Origin: DSBX01 sp046484845
GTDB lineage: Bacteria; Hydrothermota; Tepidihabitantia; Tepidihabitantales; Tepidihabitantaceae
Length of the DNA: 14,147 bases
Reading direction: 5' to 3'
Assembly (NCBI GenBank): GCA_046484845.1
Contig: JAWOIB010000062.1
Location: forward strand, 1-14,147
Shown here: piece after piece, positions 6,244-12,457 of the stretch
How positions within the stretch are numbered: the stretch's first letter is position 1
Layout of the letters: every line of letters starts with the position of its first letter
Notes under the pieces: model-generated
Database searches by the model: none
Told to the model about the DNA's origin: nothing
The model's input: only the letters and a program-made list of their open reading frames with translations
Position numbers and translations under genes: made by a program

Positions 6244-6966
6244 ATGAGCGCGGCCTGCGAGGTGAGCGGCCTGGGCCGGGACTACGGCAGGCTCCGGGCC
6301 CTGGATGACGTCAGCTTCTCGATTCCGCCGGGCGAGGTGTTCGCGCTCATCGGGCCGAACGGCTCGGGCAAGACCACGACGCTCCGCATCGTCGCCACGC
6401 TCCTGCGGCCGACCCGGGGCCGGGCGCTGGTCTTCGGGCAGGATTCGTACCGGGAGGCGCGCGCGGTGCGGAGGCTCATCAGCTACCTGCCCGAGGACGC
6501 AGGCGCGTACAAGGGGCTGACCGGGCGGCAGTATCTTGAGTTCATGGCGACGTTCTACAGCTCCCCGGGTGAGGAGAAGCGGGCGATGGTCCGGCGGGCG
6601 GAGGAGATCTGCGGGCTGGGAGAGCGACTGAGGAGCAAGGTGAAGACGTATTCGAAGGGGATGACCCGGAAGCTCCTGCTTGCCCGGGCCCTGGCGACCG
6701 GACCCCGGCTGGCGATTCTCGACGAGCCGACTTCCGGTCTGGACGTGGTCAGTTCGATTGACGTTCGCAACCGGATACGGGAGTTCGCCCGGCAGGGCAC
6801 CTCGTTCCTGGTCTCGTCGCACAACATGCTGGAGGTGGAGTTCCTGTGCGACCGGGTCGCGCTGTTGTTCGGCGGTCGAGTGGTGGAGCAGGGTACGCCC
6901 GCCGTGCTCAAGGAGAAGTACGCCTGCCCGAACCTCGAAGAGGTCTTCCTGAAGGTGGCACGATGA
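6244..6966 (+). CDS. ABC transporter ATP-binding protein (ABC-2 exporter type)
   Basis: 240 residues; a cytoplasmic ATPase that powers the membrane partner encoded next. Walker A is GPNGSGKT (37-44). The Q-loop position has a Glu (YLPEDAGAY), as in several NatA-like ATPases. The signature is YSKGM rather than LSGGQ, the Walker B is LAILDEPTSGLD, and the switch His is in SSHNM. The ATG lies one base after the fhs stop (TGAGATG) with no good Shine-Dalgarno site, so it probably depends on reinitiation after fhs. It overlaps the permease gene by four bases (ATGA). The closest functional guess is a NatAB-like or drug/lipid exporter; the substrate is unknown. Confidence 0.93.
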   Translation: MSAACEVSGLGRDYGRLRALDDVSFSIPPGEVFALIGPNGSGKTTTLRIVATLLRPTRGRALVFGQDSYREARAVRRLISYLPEDAGAYKGLTGRQYLEFMATFYSSPGEEKRAMVRRAEEICGLGERLRSKVKTYSKGMTRKLLLARALATGPRLAILDEPTSGLDVVSSIDVRNRIREFARQGTSFLVSSHNMLEVEFLCDRVALLFGGRVVEQGTPAVLKEKYACPNLEEVFLKVAR

Positions 6967-8225
6967 AGAGACTGCTGAACGTGGTCGTGAAGGAGGCGCG
7001 CGAGCTGTTCACTCCCCATGCGCTCGCCCCGATGCTCATCGTGCTGGTAATCTACGGGGTCATCGGTCGGGCCATCCGGAGCGAGCGGGAGAAGCAGTCC
7101 GGGCCCCAGGCGGTGCTGCTGGTGGACCGGGATGGGTCCGGCTTCGGCGCGACGGTGAGCCGGGTGCTGGGCCAGAGCGGGTTCGTCGTCCTGCCGGCCG
7201 GGACCGATACCGAGGCGGCGCTGGCCCTGGCCCGCGAGGACGACGTGGCGTGGGTGGTGGTCGTGCCCGAGGGAACCGGCGCGGCCGTCACCGCCCGCGC
7301 GGACGCGGAGCTTGAGACCTATGGCGTGTTCCAGGGGTTCTCGATCGCCCAGATGGTGAAGGGCGCACAGGTGCGCGGTCTGCTCCAAGCCCTCAACGAT
7401 GAGCTGTTGCACGAGCGGGTGCGCGAGGCCTGGCCGGAAGAGGACCCGGCCCGGGTCACGCAGGCGCTGGCGGTGCGGCCGCACGTGGTAGTGCGCGAGC
7501 GGGTTGCGGAGGGAAGCCCGGAACTGCTGGGCGAGCTTGTGATGACGCAGACGTTCATGATACCGCTGGTGCTAATGATGGTCATCATCATCGCCAGCCA
7601 GATGATTGCCGCTTCGGTCGGCCAGGAAAAGGAGAACAAGACACTTGAGACCCTGCTGACCGTGCCGGTAAGCCGGCTGACGCTGGTCGCAGGCAAGATG
7701 CTGGGCGCGGCGCTGTTCGCGCTGGTGGCCTCGGCGGTATTCATGGCCGCAATGGCATCGTATATGGGCGCATTCATCCCGGAAGCGACCGGTGCCGGTT
7801 CGGCGCTGCTCGTTGAACTCGGGCTCCGACTGGGCGGGACGTCGTGGTTCCTGCTCGGGTTGGTGCTGTTCCTCGCGGTGCTCTGCGCGTTGGGGCTGGT
7901 GACGGTGCTGGCCGCCTTCGCGGACGACGCGCGGAGCGCGCAGCTCGCGACGACGCCGGTGATGGTGCTGGTGATGCTGCCGTTCTTCCTGACGACATTC
8001 TTCGATATCCAGTCCGCGTCGCTTGCGGTGCGGGTATTGGTTTACGCCCAGCCGTTTTCGTACCCGTTCCTGGTGCCCCGGGCGCTCCTGTTCGGGGAGC
8101 ACGCGGTGGTCTGGGGTGGGATCGCCTTCCAGGCTGCTTTTGCCGGGCTGATGGTGTTCATCGCCGCGAAGCTGTACTCCGGGGACCGCATCCTGACGGC
8201 CCGGTTCAGCCTGCGCCGGCGGTGA
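6963..8225 (+). CDS. ABC-2 type transporter permease
   Basis: 420 residues in the inner membrane, partner of the preceding ATPase. The ATG at 6963 overlaps the ATPase stop (ATGA) and has AAGGTGG just upstream. There is one membrane segment near residues 19-34, then a soluble extracytoplasmic domain of about 160 residues. Five further hydrophobic segments follow, at about 197-219, 243-268, 295-319, 331-347 and 384-402. The cytoplasmic block GQEKENKTLETLLTVPVSR (220-238) is the hallmark of the ABC2_membrane_3/NatB group, probably the coupling site with the ATPase. The C-terminus is basic (FSLRRR). Export of an ion, lipid or drug is possible; the sequence does not say which. Confidence 0.9.
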   Translation: MKRLLNVVVKEARELFTPHALAPMLIVLVIYGVIGRAIRSEREKQSGPQAVLLVDRDGSGFGATVSRVLGQSGFVVLPAGTDTEAALALAREDDVAWVVVVPEGTGAAVTARADAELETYGVFQGFSIAQMVKGAQVRGLLQALNDELLHERVREAWPEEDPARVTQALAVRPHVVVRERVAEGSPELLGELVMTQTFMIPLVLMMVIIIASQMIAASVGQEKENKTLETLLTVPVSRLTLVAGKMLGAALFALVASAVFMAAMASYMGAFIPEATGAGSALLVELGLRLGGTSWFLLGLVLFLAVLCALGLVTVLAAFADDARSAQLATTPVMVLVMLPFFLTTFFDIQSASLAVRVLVYAQPFSYPFLVPRALLFGEHAVVWGGIAFQAAFAGLMVFIAAKLYSGDRILTARFSLRRR

Positions 8226-8580
8226 ACTAACCGCCGGAAGAAAGGCAACAGGACCGCAACCGGTGAAGGCCGCGGTCCCGTTGTCAAACCCCGTTTGCGA
8301 CCCAGACTCCTGGTTACGCACAGGCTTAGTGCAACAATCGTGCCGGGGCCATCCTGCGCGGCTCGGTACCGAACCTCAGCGCTTTCGGGATGTTACAGTT
8401 TTGGCCGGTTTCCGTCATCGAACGATTTGCCGGCCCTGGCGCCGTATCCTGCTGCCTGCCGCGCAAGTTGCGGCGGCACGCAGCTCATCTGACCCCGGCC
8501 GGCAGCGCTCAAAGGGTAGCCAGAATGCCGGCGAAGCGTTTTCAAGCAGGCCGGCGTCTAACAATGGACTCAAAACGTGT
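8226..8580. other. 355-base stretch without a convincing gene
   Basis: It is open in the frame of the following receptor gene, but the translation is Arg/Ser/Pro-rich and unlike any domain I know. It holds the hairpin at 8251-8278. A weak promoter-like pair, TTGTCA (8281-8286) and CAGACT (8303-8308) with 16 bp between, could start a long leader for the receptor. I see nothing else. Confidence 0.5.
8251..8278 (+). terminator. Hairpin after the ABC exporter operon
   Basis: GGACCGC (8251-8257) pairs perfectly with GCGGTCC (8272-8278) around a 14-nt loop, 25 bases after the permease stop. There is no T-tract, so it may end the transcript with help from Rho or only protect the 3' end. Confidence 0.4.
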
Positions 8581-10773
8581 TTGCCTAGCTTACTGCTGCT
8601 GTTTCAGTTGCTGGCTCAGCCTTCAGCCGGCATTTCGGGAGACGTCACCGACAGGCTTTCGGGCCTGCCCGTGACTGACGCCAATGTCCGGGTGCTGGGT
8701 ACCCAGGTTGGTGTCGGTGCGGGCGAGGACGGGGTTTTTCGCATCGAACGGCTGGCGCCGGGCCGGTACCGGTTGGTAGCGACCCATATCAGTTTCATGC
8801 CCGAGACGCTTGAGGTTGACCTGGCCGTTACCGGGATGACCCGGCTGAGGTTTCGGCTGTCGCCGGAGCCGGTGGCGATTCCGGAGGTGAGCATCAGCGC
8901 GGGCCGGGTTGGCCGGACCGAGGTCGTGACCCGGCGGGTGTTGGAAGCCGAGGAGTTGCGCGACCGGGCGGGCGGGTTCGTGCAGGACCCGGTGCGATCG
9001 CTGAGCTTCCTGCCCGGGGTGTCTCATACCGCACGGGGGGAGTGGAGCGGGCAGTACGTCGTGCGGGGCGGCGACCCGGACGAGAACCGGCTCTGGTTCG
9101 ACAACGTCGAACCGCTCTGGCCTTATCACCTGCTCGGATTCAGCTCGGTCATCAACCCGGACATTGTTTCAAGCATGGAGTTCTACCCGACTTCTTTTCC
9201 CGCTCGTTACGGCGGCGGGCTTTCCAGCGTAACGGTCGTGCGGCCCCGGCGCGAGGGACGGGCGGAGGGCGCCTTCGCTTACGACCCGATGAACCTGAAG
9301 GCGAGCTATGCCGGCCGGCTGGATGACCTCGAGGTGCTGGCTTCCCTGCGCCGGACCTTCTACCATGTCCAGTTCGGCCCGACCGGCGCCGGCCGCGACA
9401 ATCAGCCGACCTATTCCGACGTGGCGTTGCAGCTCGGGCTGCCGCTGGGTTCGGAACACCGGGGCCGGGTGATGATTCTCGACGGCTCGGACCGGATCAC
9501 CACCGACCTGCGCGGCGTTCCGACCGAGCTGACCGAGTCAGGCCGGACCGTGGCCGCGACGCTCGATTCCGACTTCGGCCGGTTCCGGTCCGAGTTGGTC
9601 GGCTGGTACACCGACCACAAGTTCAGTCTGGAGCCGACCCGCTGGCAGGGAATCGGCGGCAGTTCGGAAAGCGAGCTCGGGCTGAGACTGCAGGCCGCGA
9701 CCGCGTTCCGGGCCACCGACGTCTCGGCCGGGATGCAGTTCGGCCGCGCGAGTTTCGATGGTAACCTGCTTGAGCCGGAGGGGTTCGGCCGGGACGACTT
9801 GATTGCGGCCGGCTGGGTGGACGCCCGGTTCCAGCTCGGTCCGCGCGCCGCGCTCGACGCCGGGCTGAGGTTGGAGGACGTCCGCTGGGCCAGGGAACGG
9901 GCGCTAGACCCGAAACTGGTGGCCAGCTACCGGTTGTCGAAGTCCGCGACGCTTCGGGCAGGGTGGCGCCGGGCGCACCAGCAGCCGTATGCCTTTCTCA
10001 GACGCAGTGTCGCGTCGGTCGTTTTCGACGACGAATACGCGAGCTACGAGACGTTCCGGGACGGCGCGCTCGGGGCGAAGGCGGTGGACCAGTTCTCGGT
10101 CGCGGGTGAGCTCGCGCTCGGGGCGAATACCCGGCTCGATCTCGAAGCTTACCGCAAGAGTTACTCGCGACTGCCCACCTGGCGGGAGGATTCGGCAGGC
10201 AACCGATTCGAGTACGGGGATGACGGGTCCGGCCGTTCGGAGGGTTTCGAACTGGCGGCGGAGACCCGGCCGGTCCGTGGCTGGAGCGGCCAGCTGACCT
10301 ACGGGCTTGCCTGGTCCCGGAAGCAGCAGGGCGCGGACACTATGCTCTACTGGGACGTTTACGACCGGCGGCATGCGCTTAACCTGCTGGCGATGAAGGA
10401 ATGGCCGGGCGACTGGCGGCTTTCCGCGACTCTCCATCTTCACACCGGCTCGCCCTACACTCCGCTCGTGCACTACCGTGAACGGCGGGAGGTCATCGGG
10501 TCGGACCTGGGCCGGGTCGGCGGGGGATGGACCGAGCGCGGTGAGAAGAACTCGCTCCGCGTACCGACTTACCACCGGCTTGACATCAAGCTCCAGAAGG
10601 AGCTGGCTCACCTGCCGCTTAAGCCTTTCTTCTACGTCGAGATTCTGAACGTGTACAACCACGAGAACGTGTACCACCTGGTCCAGTTTGAGACCGCGAG
10701 CGGCGACATCCGGACCGGCCGGTTCACCGGCATCCAGTTCATTCCGCTCATCGGCATGGGCGGGCGGTTCTAG
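8581..10773 (+). CDS. TonB-dependent outer-membrane receptor with carboxypeptidase-regulatory N-terminal domain
   Basis: An outer-membrane beta-barrel, probably importing a ligand with TonB energy; the ligand is unknown. From the in-frame TTG at 8581 it has 730 residues. The first 18 or so (PSLLLLFQLLAQPSAG) look like a signal peptide but lack the usual N-terminal Lys/Arg and a ribosome site. An ATG at 8564 in another frame encodes MDSK, which would complete the signal if one base were added in the A-run 8572-8575. The next 85 residues (GISGDVTDRLSGLPVTDANV through GEDGVFRIERLAPGRYRLVA) form a CarboxypepD_reg-like domain. A plug domain follows with FLPGVS, YVVRGGDPDENRLWFDNV and FPARYGGGLSSV. 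The rest is barrel, ending in Phe (GMGGRF), the usual outer-membrane assembly signal. It stands alone without SusD-like or TonB genes nearby. Confidence 0.85.
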   Translation: MPSLLLLFQLLAQPSAGISGDVTDRLSGLPVTDANVRVLGTQVGVGAGEDGVFRIERLAPGRYRLVATHISFMPETLEVDLAVTGMTRLRFRLSPEPVAIPEVSISAGRVGRTEVVTRRVLEAEELRDRAGGFVQDPVRSLSFLPGVSHTARGEWSGQYVVRGGDPDENRLWFDNVEPLWPYHLLGFSSVINPDIVSSMEFYPTSFPARYGGGLSSVTVVRPRREGRAEGAFAYDPMNLKASYAGRLDDLEVLASLRRTFYHVQFGPTGAGRDNQPTYSDVALQLGLPLGSEHRGRVMILDGSDRITTDLRGVPTELTESGRTVAATLDSDFGRFRSELVGWYTDHKFSLEPTRWQGIGGSSESELGLRLQAATAFRATDVSAGMQFGRASFDGNLLEPEGFGRDDLIAAGWVDARFQLGPRAALDAGLRLEDVRWARERALDPKLVASYRLSKSATLRAGWRRAHQQPYAFLRRSVASVVFDDEYASYETFRDGALGAKAVDQFSVAGELALGANTRLDLEAYRKSYSRLPTWREDSAGNRFEYGDDGSGRSEGFELAAETRPVRGWSGQLTYGLAWSRKQQGADTMLYWDVYDRRHALNLLAMKEWPGDWRLSATLHLHTGSPYTPLVHYRERREVIGSDLGRVGGGWTERGEKNSLRVPTYHRLDIKLQKELAHLPLKPFFYVEILNVYNHENVYHLVQFETASGDIRTGRFTGIQFIPLIGMGGRF

Positions 10774-10813
10774 CACCGCCGACTTCCGACCCCATCCCCA
10801 CCTGCGTCCCTCT

Positions 10814-10981
10814 AGCCACCGGGGGAGCCACCGGGGTAGCCGTCCCCGGAGCCATACCGGTAGCGATACCCGGAGCCGTCACCCTGGCCGTACCCCTGGC
10901 CATACCCGGAGCCATCACCCTGGCCGTCATCCTGGCCACCCCCGGAGCCACCCCCGGGGGGGTCACCGGAGTCGTAGGGGA
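10814..10981. repeat. Tandem array of fourteen degenerate 12-bp units
   Basis: Fourteen consecutive units of exactly 12 bp with no insertions or deletions; the consensus is close to RGCCRTNMCCSG. The units from 10814 to 10957 fit well, and the last two have drifted. Because 12 is a multiple of three, every frame gives a four-residue repeat. The minus frame ending at TAG (10812-10814) reads GYGQ, GDGS and GGGS units, a plausible Gly-rich low-complexity tail. That frame has no start codon of its own upstream, so I do not call a gene. Confidence 0.75.
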
Positions 10982-11015
10982 GGCCAGGGGGGGAACGGCC
11001 CCGGGGATGGCCCCC

Positions 11016-11033
11016 GGGATGGGGTGGGGTGGG
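11016..11033 (+). other. G-quadruplex motif
   Basis: Four G-runs of 3, 4, 4 and 3 bases separated by AT, T and T, within a wider G-rich stretch (10958-11050). The very short loops favour a stable parallel quadruplex in the plus-strand DNA or RNA. It lies downstream of the receptor and of the converging flippase-like gene. Confidence 0.55.
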
Positions 11034-11073
11034 TCGCGCCGGGCGGGTAAGTCTTCTATATCGCGTGCGATAG

Positions 11074-11093
11074 CCCGCCGGGCGGCCGGCGGG
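11074..11093. terminator. GC-rich hairpin in the convergent region
   Basis: CCCGCCG (11074-11080) and CGGCGGG (11087-11093) form a perfect 7-bp stem with a 6-nt loop. There is no T-tract on either side, so its role as a terminator for either converging gene is tentative. Confidence 0.35.
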
Positions 11094-11142
11094 CCGGAGC
11101 CGGCCGGAAAGCCGCCCGCCTCCCGGGTGTATAACTTTGCGA

Positions 11143-11160
11143 GCCTGCCCGGGCGCAGGC
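11143..11160 (-). terminator. GC-rich hairpin downstream of the flippase-like gene
   Basis: GCCTGC (11143-11148) and GCAGGC (11155-11160) form a perfect 6-bp stem with a CCGGGC loop, about 57 bases past the minus-strand stop. In that direction TCGCAAAGTTATA follows, not a T-tract, so termination is only a guess. Confidence 0.35.
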
Positions 11161-11216
11161 CGGGCCGGGAGGGGGTTACCGGAGTGGCAGGTTTGGGGTT
11201 TCGGGGCGGGTCCGGG

Positions 11217-12320
11217 TCAGGTTCTGCGGGCCGGGCCGCCGGCGATGTGCCGGAGCGCGACCGCGCCGCCGAGGAACGCGCTGATGTAGAAGCTGAAGAG
11301 CCGCCAGAGGACGACGAAGATGCCGAGCATGTGTTTGGGGCAGAGCATGGAGTAGAGCCCGGCCGCGGCGGCTTCCGCGACCCCGCTGGAGCCCGGGGTG
11401 GGGATGTAGAGGAGGACCGCCATCAGCAGGTTGTTGATGCCGAGGACCCGGGGGACGTCCGCGACCGAGATGACCCCGAGCCCGCCGAGGATGGCCGCGG
11501 TCATGCCGAAGTAGGAGAGGATGTAAACCACGGTGAGGATTGCGGCCGCGAGGAGGTAGAGGAGGTTCCTGCCGACGAAGTAGAGTTTGACGCCGCGGGC
11601 GAACTGGCGGAATTCGCCGAGGAAGCGGATGAGCAGGCGCCGGAAACGGCCGGGCCGGGTTTTGCGGGAGAGCTGCCAGCGCCAGCGGGTGACGAGGGCC
11701 GGGAAGAAGAGGGTGAGGGTGATGAGGATGAGGCCGGTGCCGGCGACGACCGCGATGTAGCCGCTGAGGACTTTGAAGAGGAGCGAGCTGACCCCGAGCC
11801 GGACCGCGATGAAGGGCGAGGCGGCGAAGAGCATGCCGTAGAAGAGGATGGTGCGGACGAGGAGCATGGCGGTGGCCTTGCCCGGGGAGATGCCCCAGCG
11901 GTTCATGGCGTAGAGCTGGAGCGGCAGGCCGCCGACCTGGAAGGGGGTGATGGCGGCCATGAAGAACCCGGCGAGGATGACCTCGACCGCCCGGCGGAGG
12001 CTGAGCCGGTGCTCGCCGGCCCAGGAGAGGATGACGAGCCGGAGCCCGTCCACGCCGGTGGCGAAGAGCCAGAGGAGGATGGTGAGCGCGAGCCAGTGGG
12101 GCTTGAGTTCGGCGAGGCCGGTGAGGGTGTCGCGGTTGACGGTGAGCGCCATGACCGTGCCGGCGGCGAGGACCCCGAGGAGGATGAAGACCCGGACGCC
12201 GCGCCGGATGTTGCGGGAGCGGAGCTGTTGGATTTCTTCGTCGGTGGCCGGGCGGGGACGGTCGTCCAGTTCGTCGCTGTCCGGCGGCGGGCCGGGAGGG
12301 AGCGGGTTCGGGTCGGTCAT
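11217..12320 (-). CDS. Flippase-like integral membrane protein (LPG_synthase_TM / UPF0104 family)
   Basis: 367 residues with about eight hydrophobic segments, in the inner membrane. The first 40 residues are a Pro/Asp-rich cytoplasmic extension, longer than usual. Family marks are TPFQVGGLPLQLYAMNRWG (125-143), matching the TPxxxGGEPxRxY-like block with Leu in place of Glu, and PTPGSSGVAEAA (307-318), matching the PTPGGxGxxEA block. The fold is shared with the membrane half of MprF and with AglD-type proteins, some of which handle lipid-linked substrates; the substrate here is unknown. The ATG at 12320 has no Shine-Dalgarno site and lies about two bases past the predicted transcription start. 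The gene is divergent from the YVTN-type propeller and converges on the receptor. Confidence 0.85.
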   Translation of the reverse strand: MTDPNPLPPGPPPDSDELDDRPRPATDEEIQQLRSRNIRRGVRVFILLGVLAAGTVMALTVNRDTLTGLAELKPHWLALTILLWLFATGVDGLRLVILSWAGEHRLSLRRAVEVILAGFFMAAITPFQVGGLPLQLYAMNRWGISPGKATAMLLVRTILFYGMLFAASPFIAVRLGVSSLLFKVLSGYIAVVAGTGLILITLTLFFPALVTRWRWQLSRKTRPGRFRRLLIRFLGEFRQFARGVKLYFVGRNLLYLLAAAILTVVYILSYFGMTAAILGGLGVISVADVPRVLGINNLLMAVLLYIPTPGSSGVAEAAAAGLYSMLCPKHMLGIFVVLWRLFSFYISAFLGGAVALRHIAGGPARRT

Positions 12321-12329
12321 AGACCGGTG

Positions 12330-12357
12330 ATGTTAGGGGGTGGAGGAGAGGAGTCAA
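12330..12357 (-). promoter_or_regulatory. Promoter for the flippase-like gene
   Basis: On the minus strand, TTGACT (12357-12352) and TAACAT (12335-12330) with a 16-bp spacer. Transcription should start near 12323, almost on the ATG at 12320, which predicts a leaderless mRNA. Confidence 0.55.
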
Positions 12358-12401
12358 GGGAGGAAGGGGGAGGAGCGGAAAGGAGCGGGGCGGGAAGAAA
12401 G
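12336..12401 (+). other. Purine-rich tract between divergent promoters
   Basis: About 60 of 66 bases on the plus strand are A or G, with G-runs of up to five. It fills the space between the two divergent promoters. Such tracts can adopt triplex or quadruplex forms or bind a regulator; no operator-like dyad is seen. Confidence 0.45.
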
Positions 12402-12407
12402 CGTCCG

Positions 12408-12435
12408 TTGACAGTCTGCCGGGCAGGCCTATCAT
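12408..12435 (+). promoter_or_regulatory. Promoter for the YVTN-type propeller gene
   Basis: TTGACA (12408-12413) and TATCAT (12430-12435) with a 16-bp spacer. The start of transcription near 12442 leaves a short leader with AAGGAGG (12447-12453) just before the ATG at 12458. Confidence 0.7.
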
Positions 12436-12457
12436 CGGGCATAACGAAGGAGGCCCG

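Larger units (their letters stand above)
10774..11216. other. Convergent intergenic region with repeats and hairpins, no recognised gene
   Basis: 443 bases between the receptor and flippase-like stops. It contains the 12-bp array, the G-quadruplex motif and two GC-rich hairpins listed separately, plus a small TATCGC/GCGATA inverted repeat at 11059-11072. No open frame here has both a start codon and a known domain. Confidence 0.6.

Noticed and set aside
8263..8580. N-terminal extension of 106 codons for the TonB receptor
   Set aside because: The translation is Arg/Ser/Pro-rich with no signal peptide, and the signal-peptide-like segment comes only after it.
10688..11050. Plus-strand frame with HPG/RSH repeats across the 12-bp array
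   Set aside because: It begins inside the receptor gene in another frame, and any frame across a 12-bp array gives a four-residue repeat. No ribosome site or domain.
11176..12435. Second minus-strand open frame of 419 codons overlapping the flippase-like gene
   Set aside because: Its translation is Pro/Arg/His-rich without domains, a shadow of the true frame caused by high G+C.
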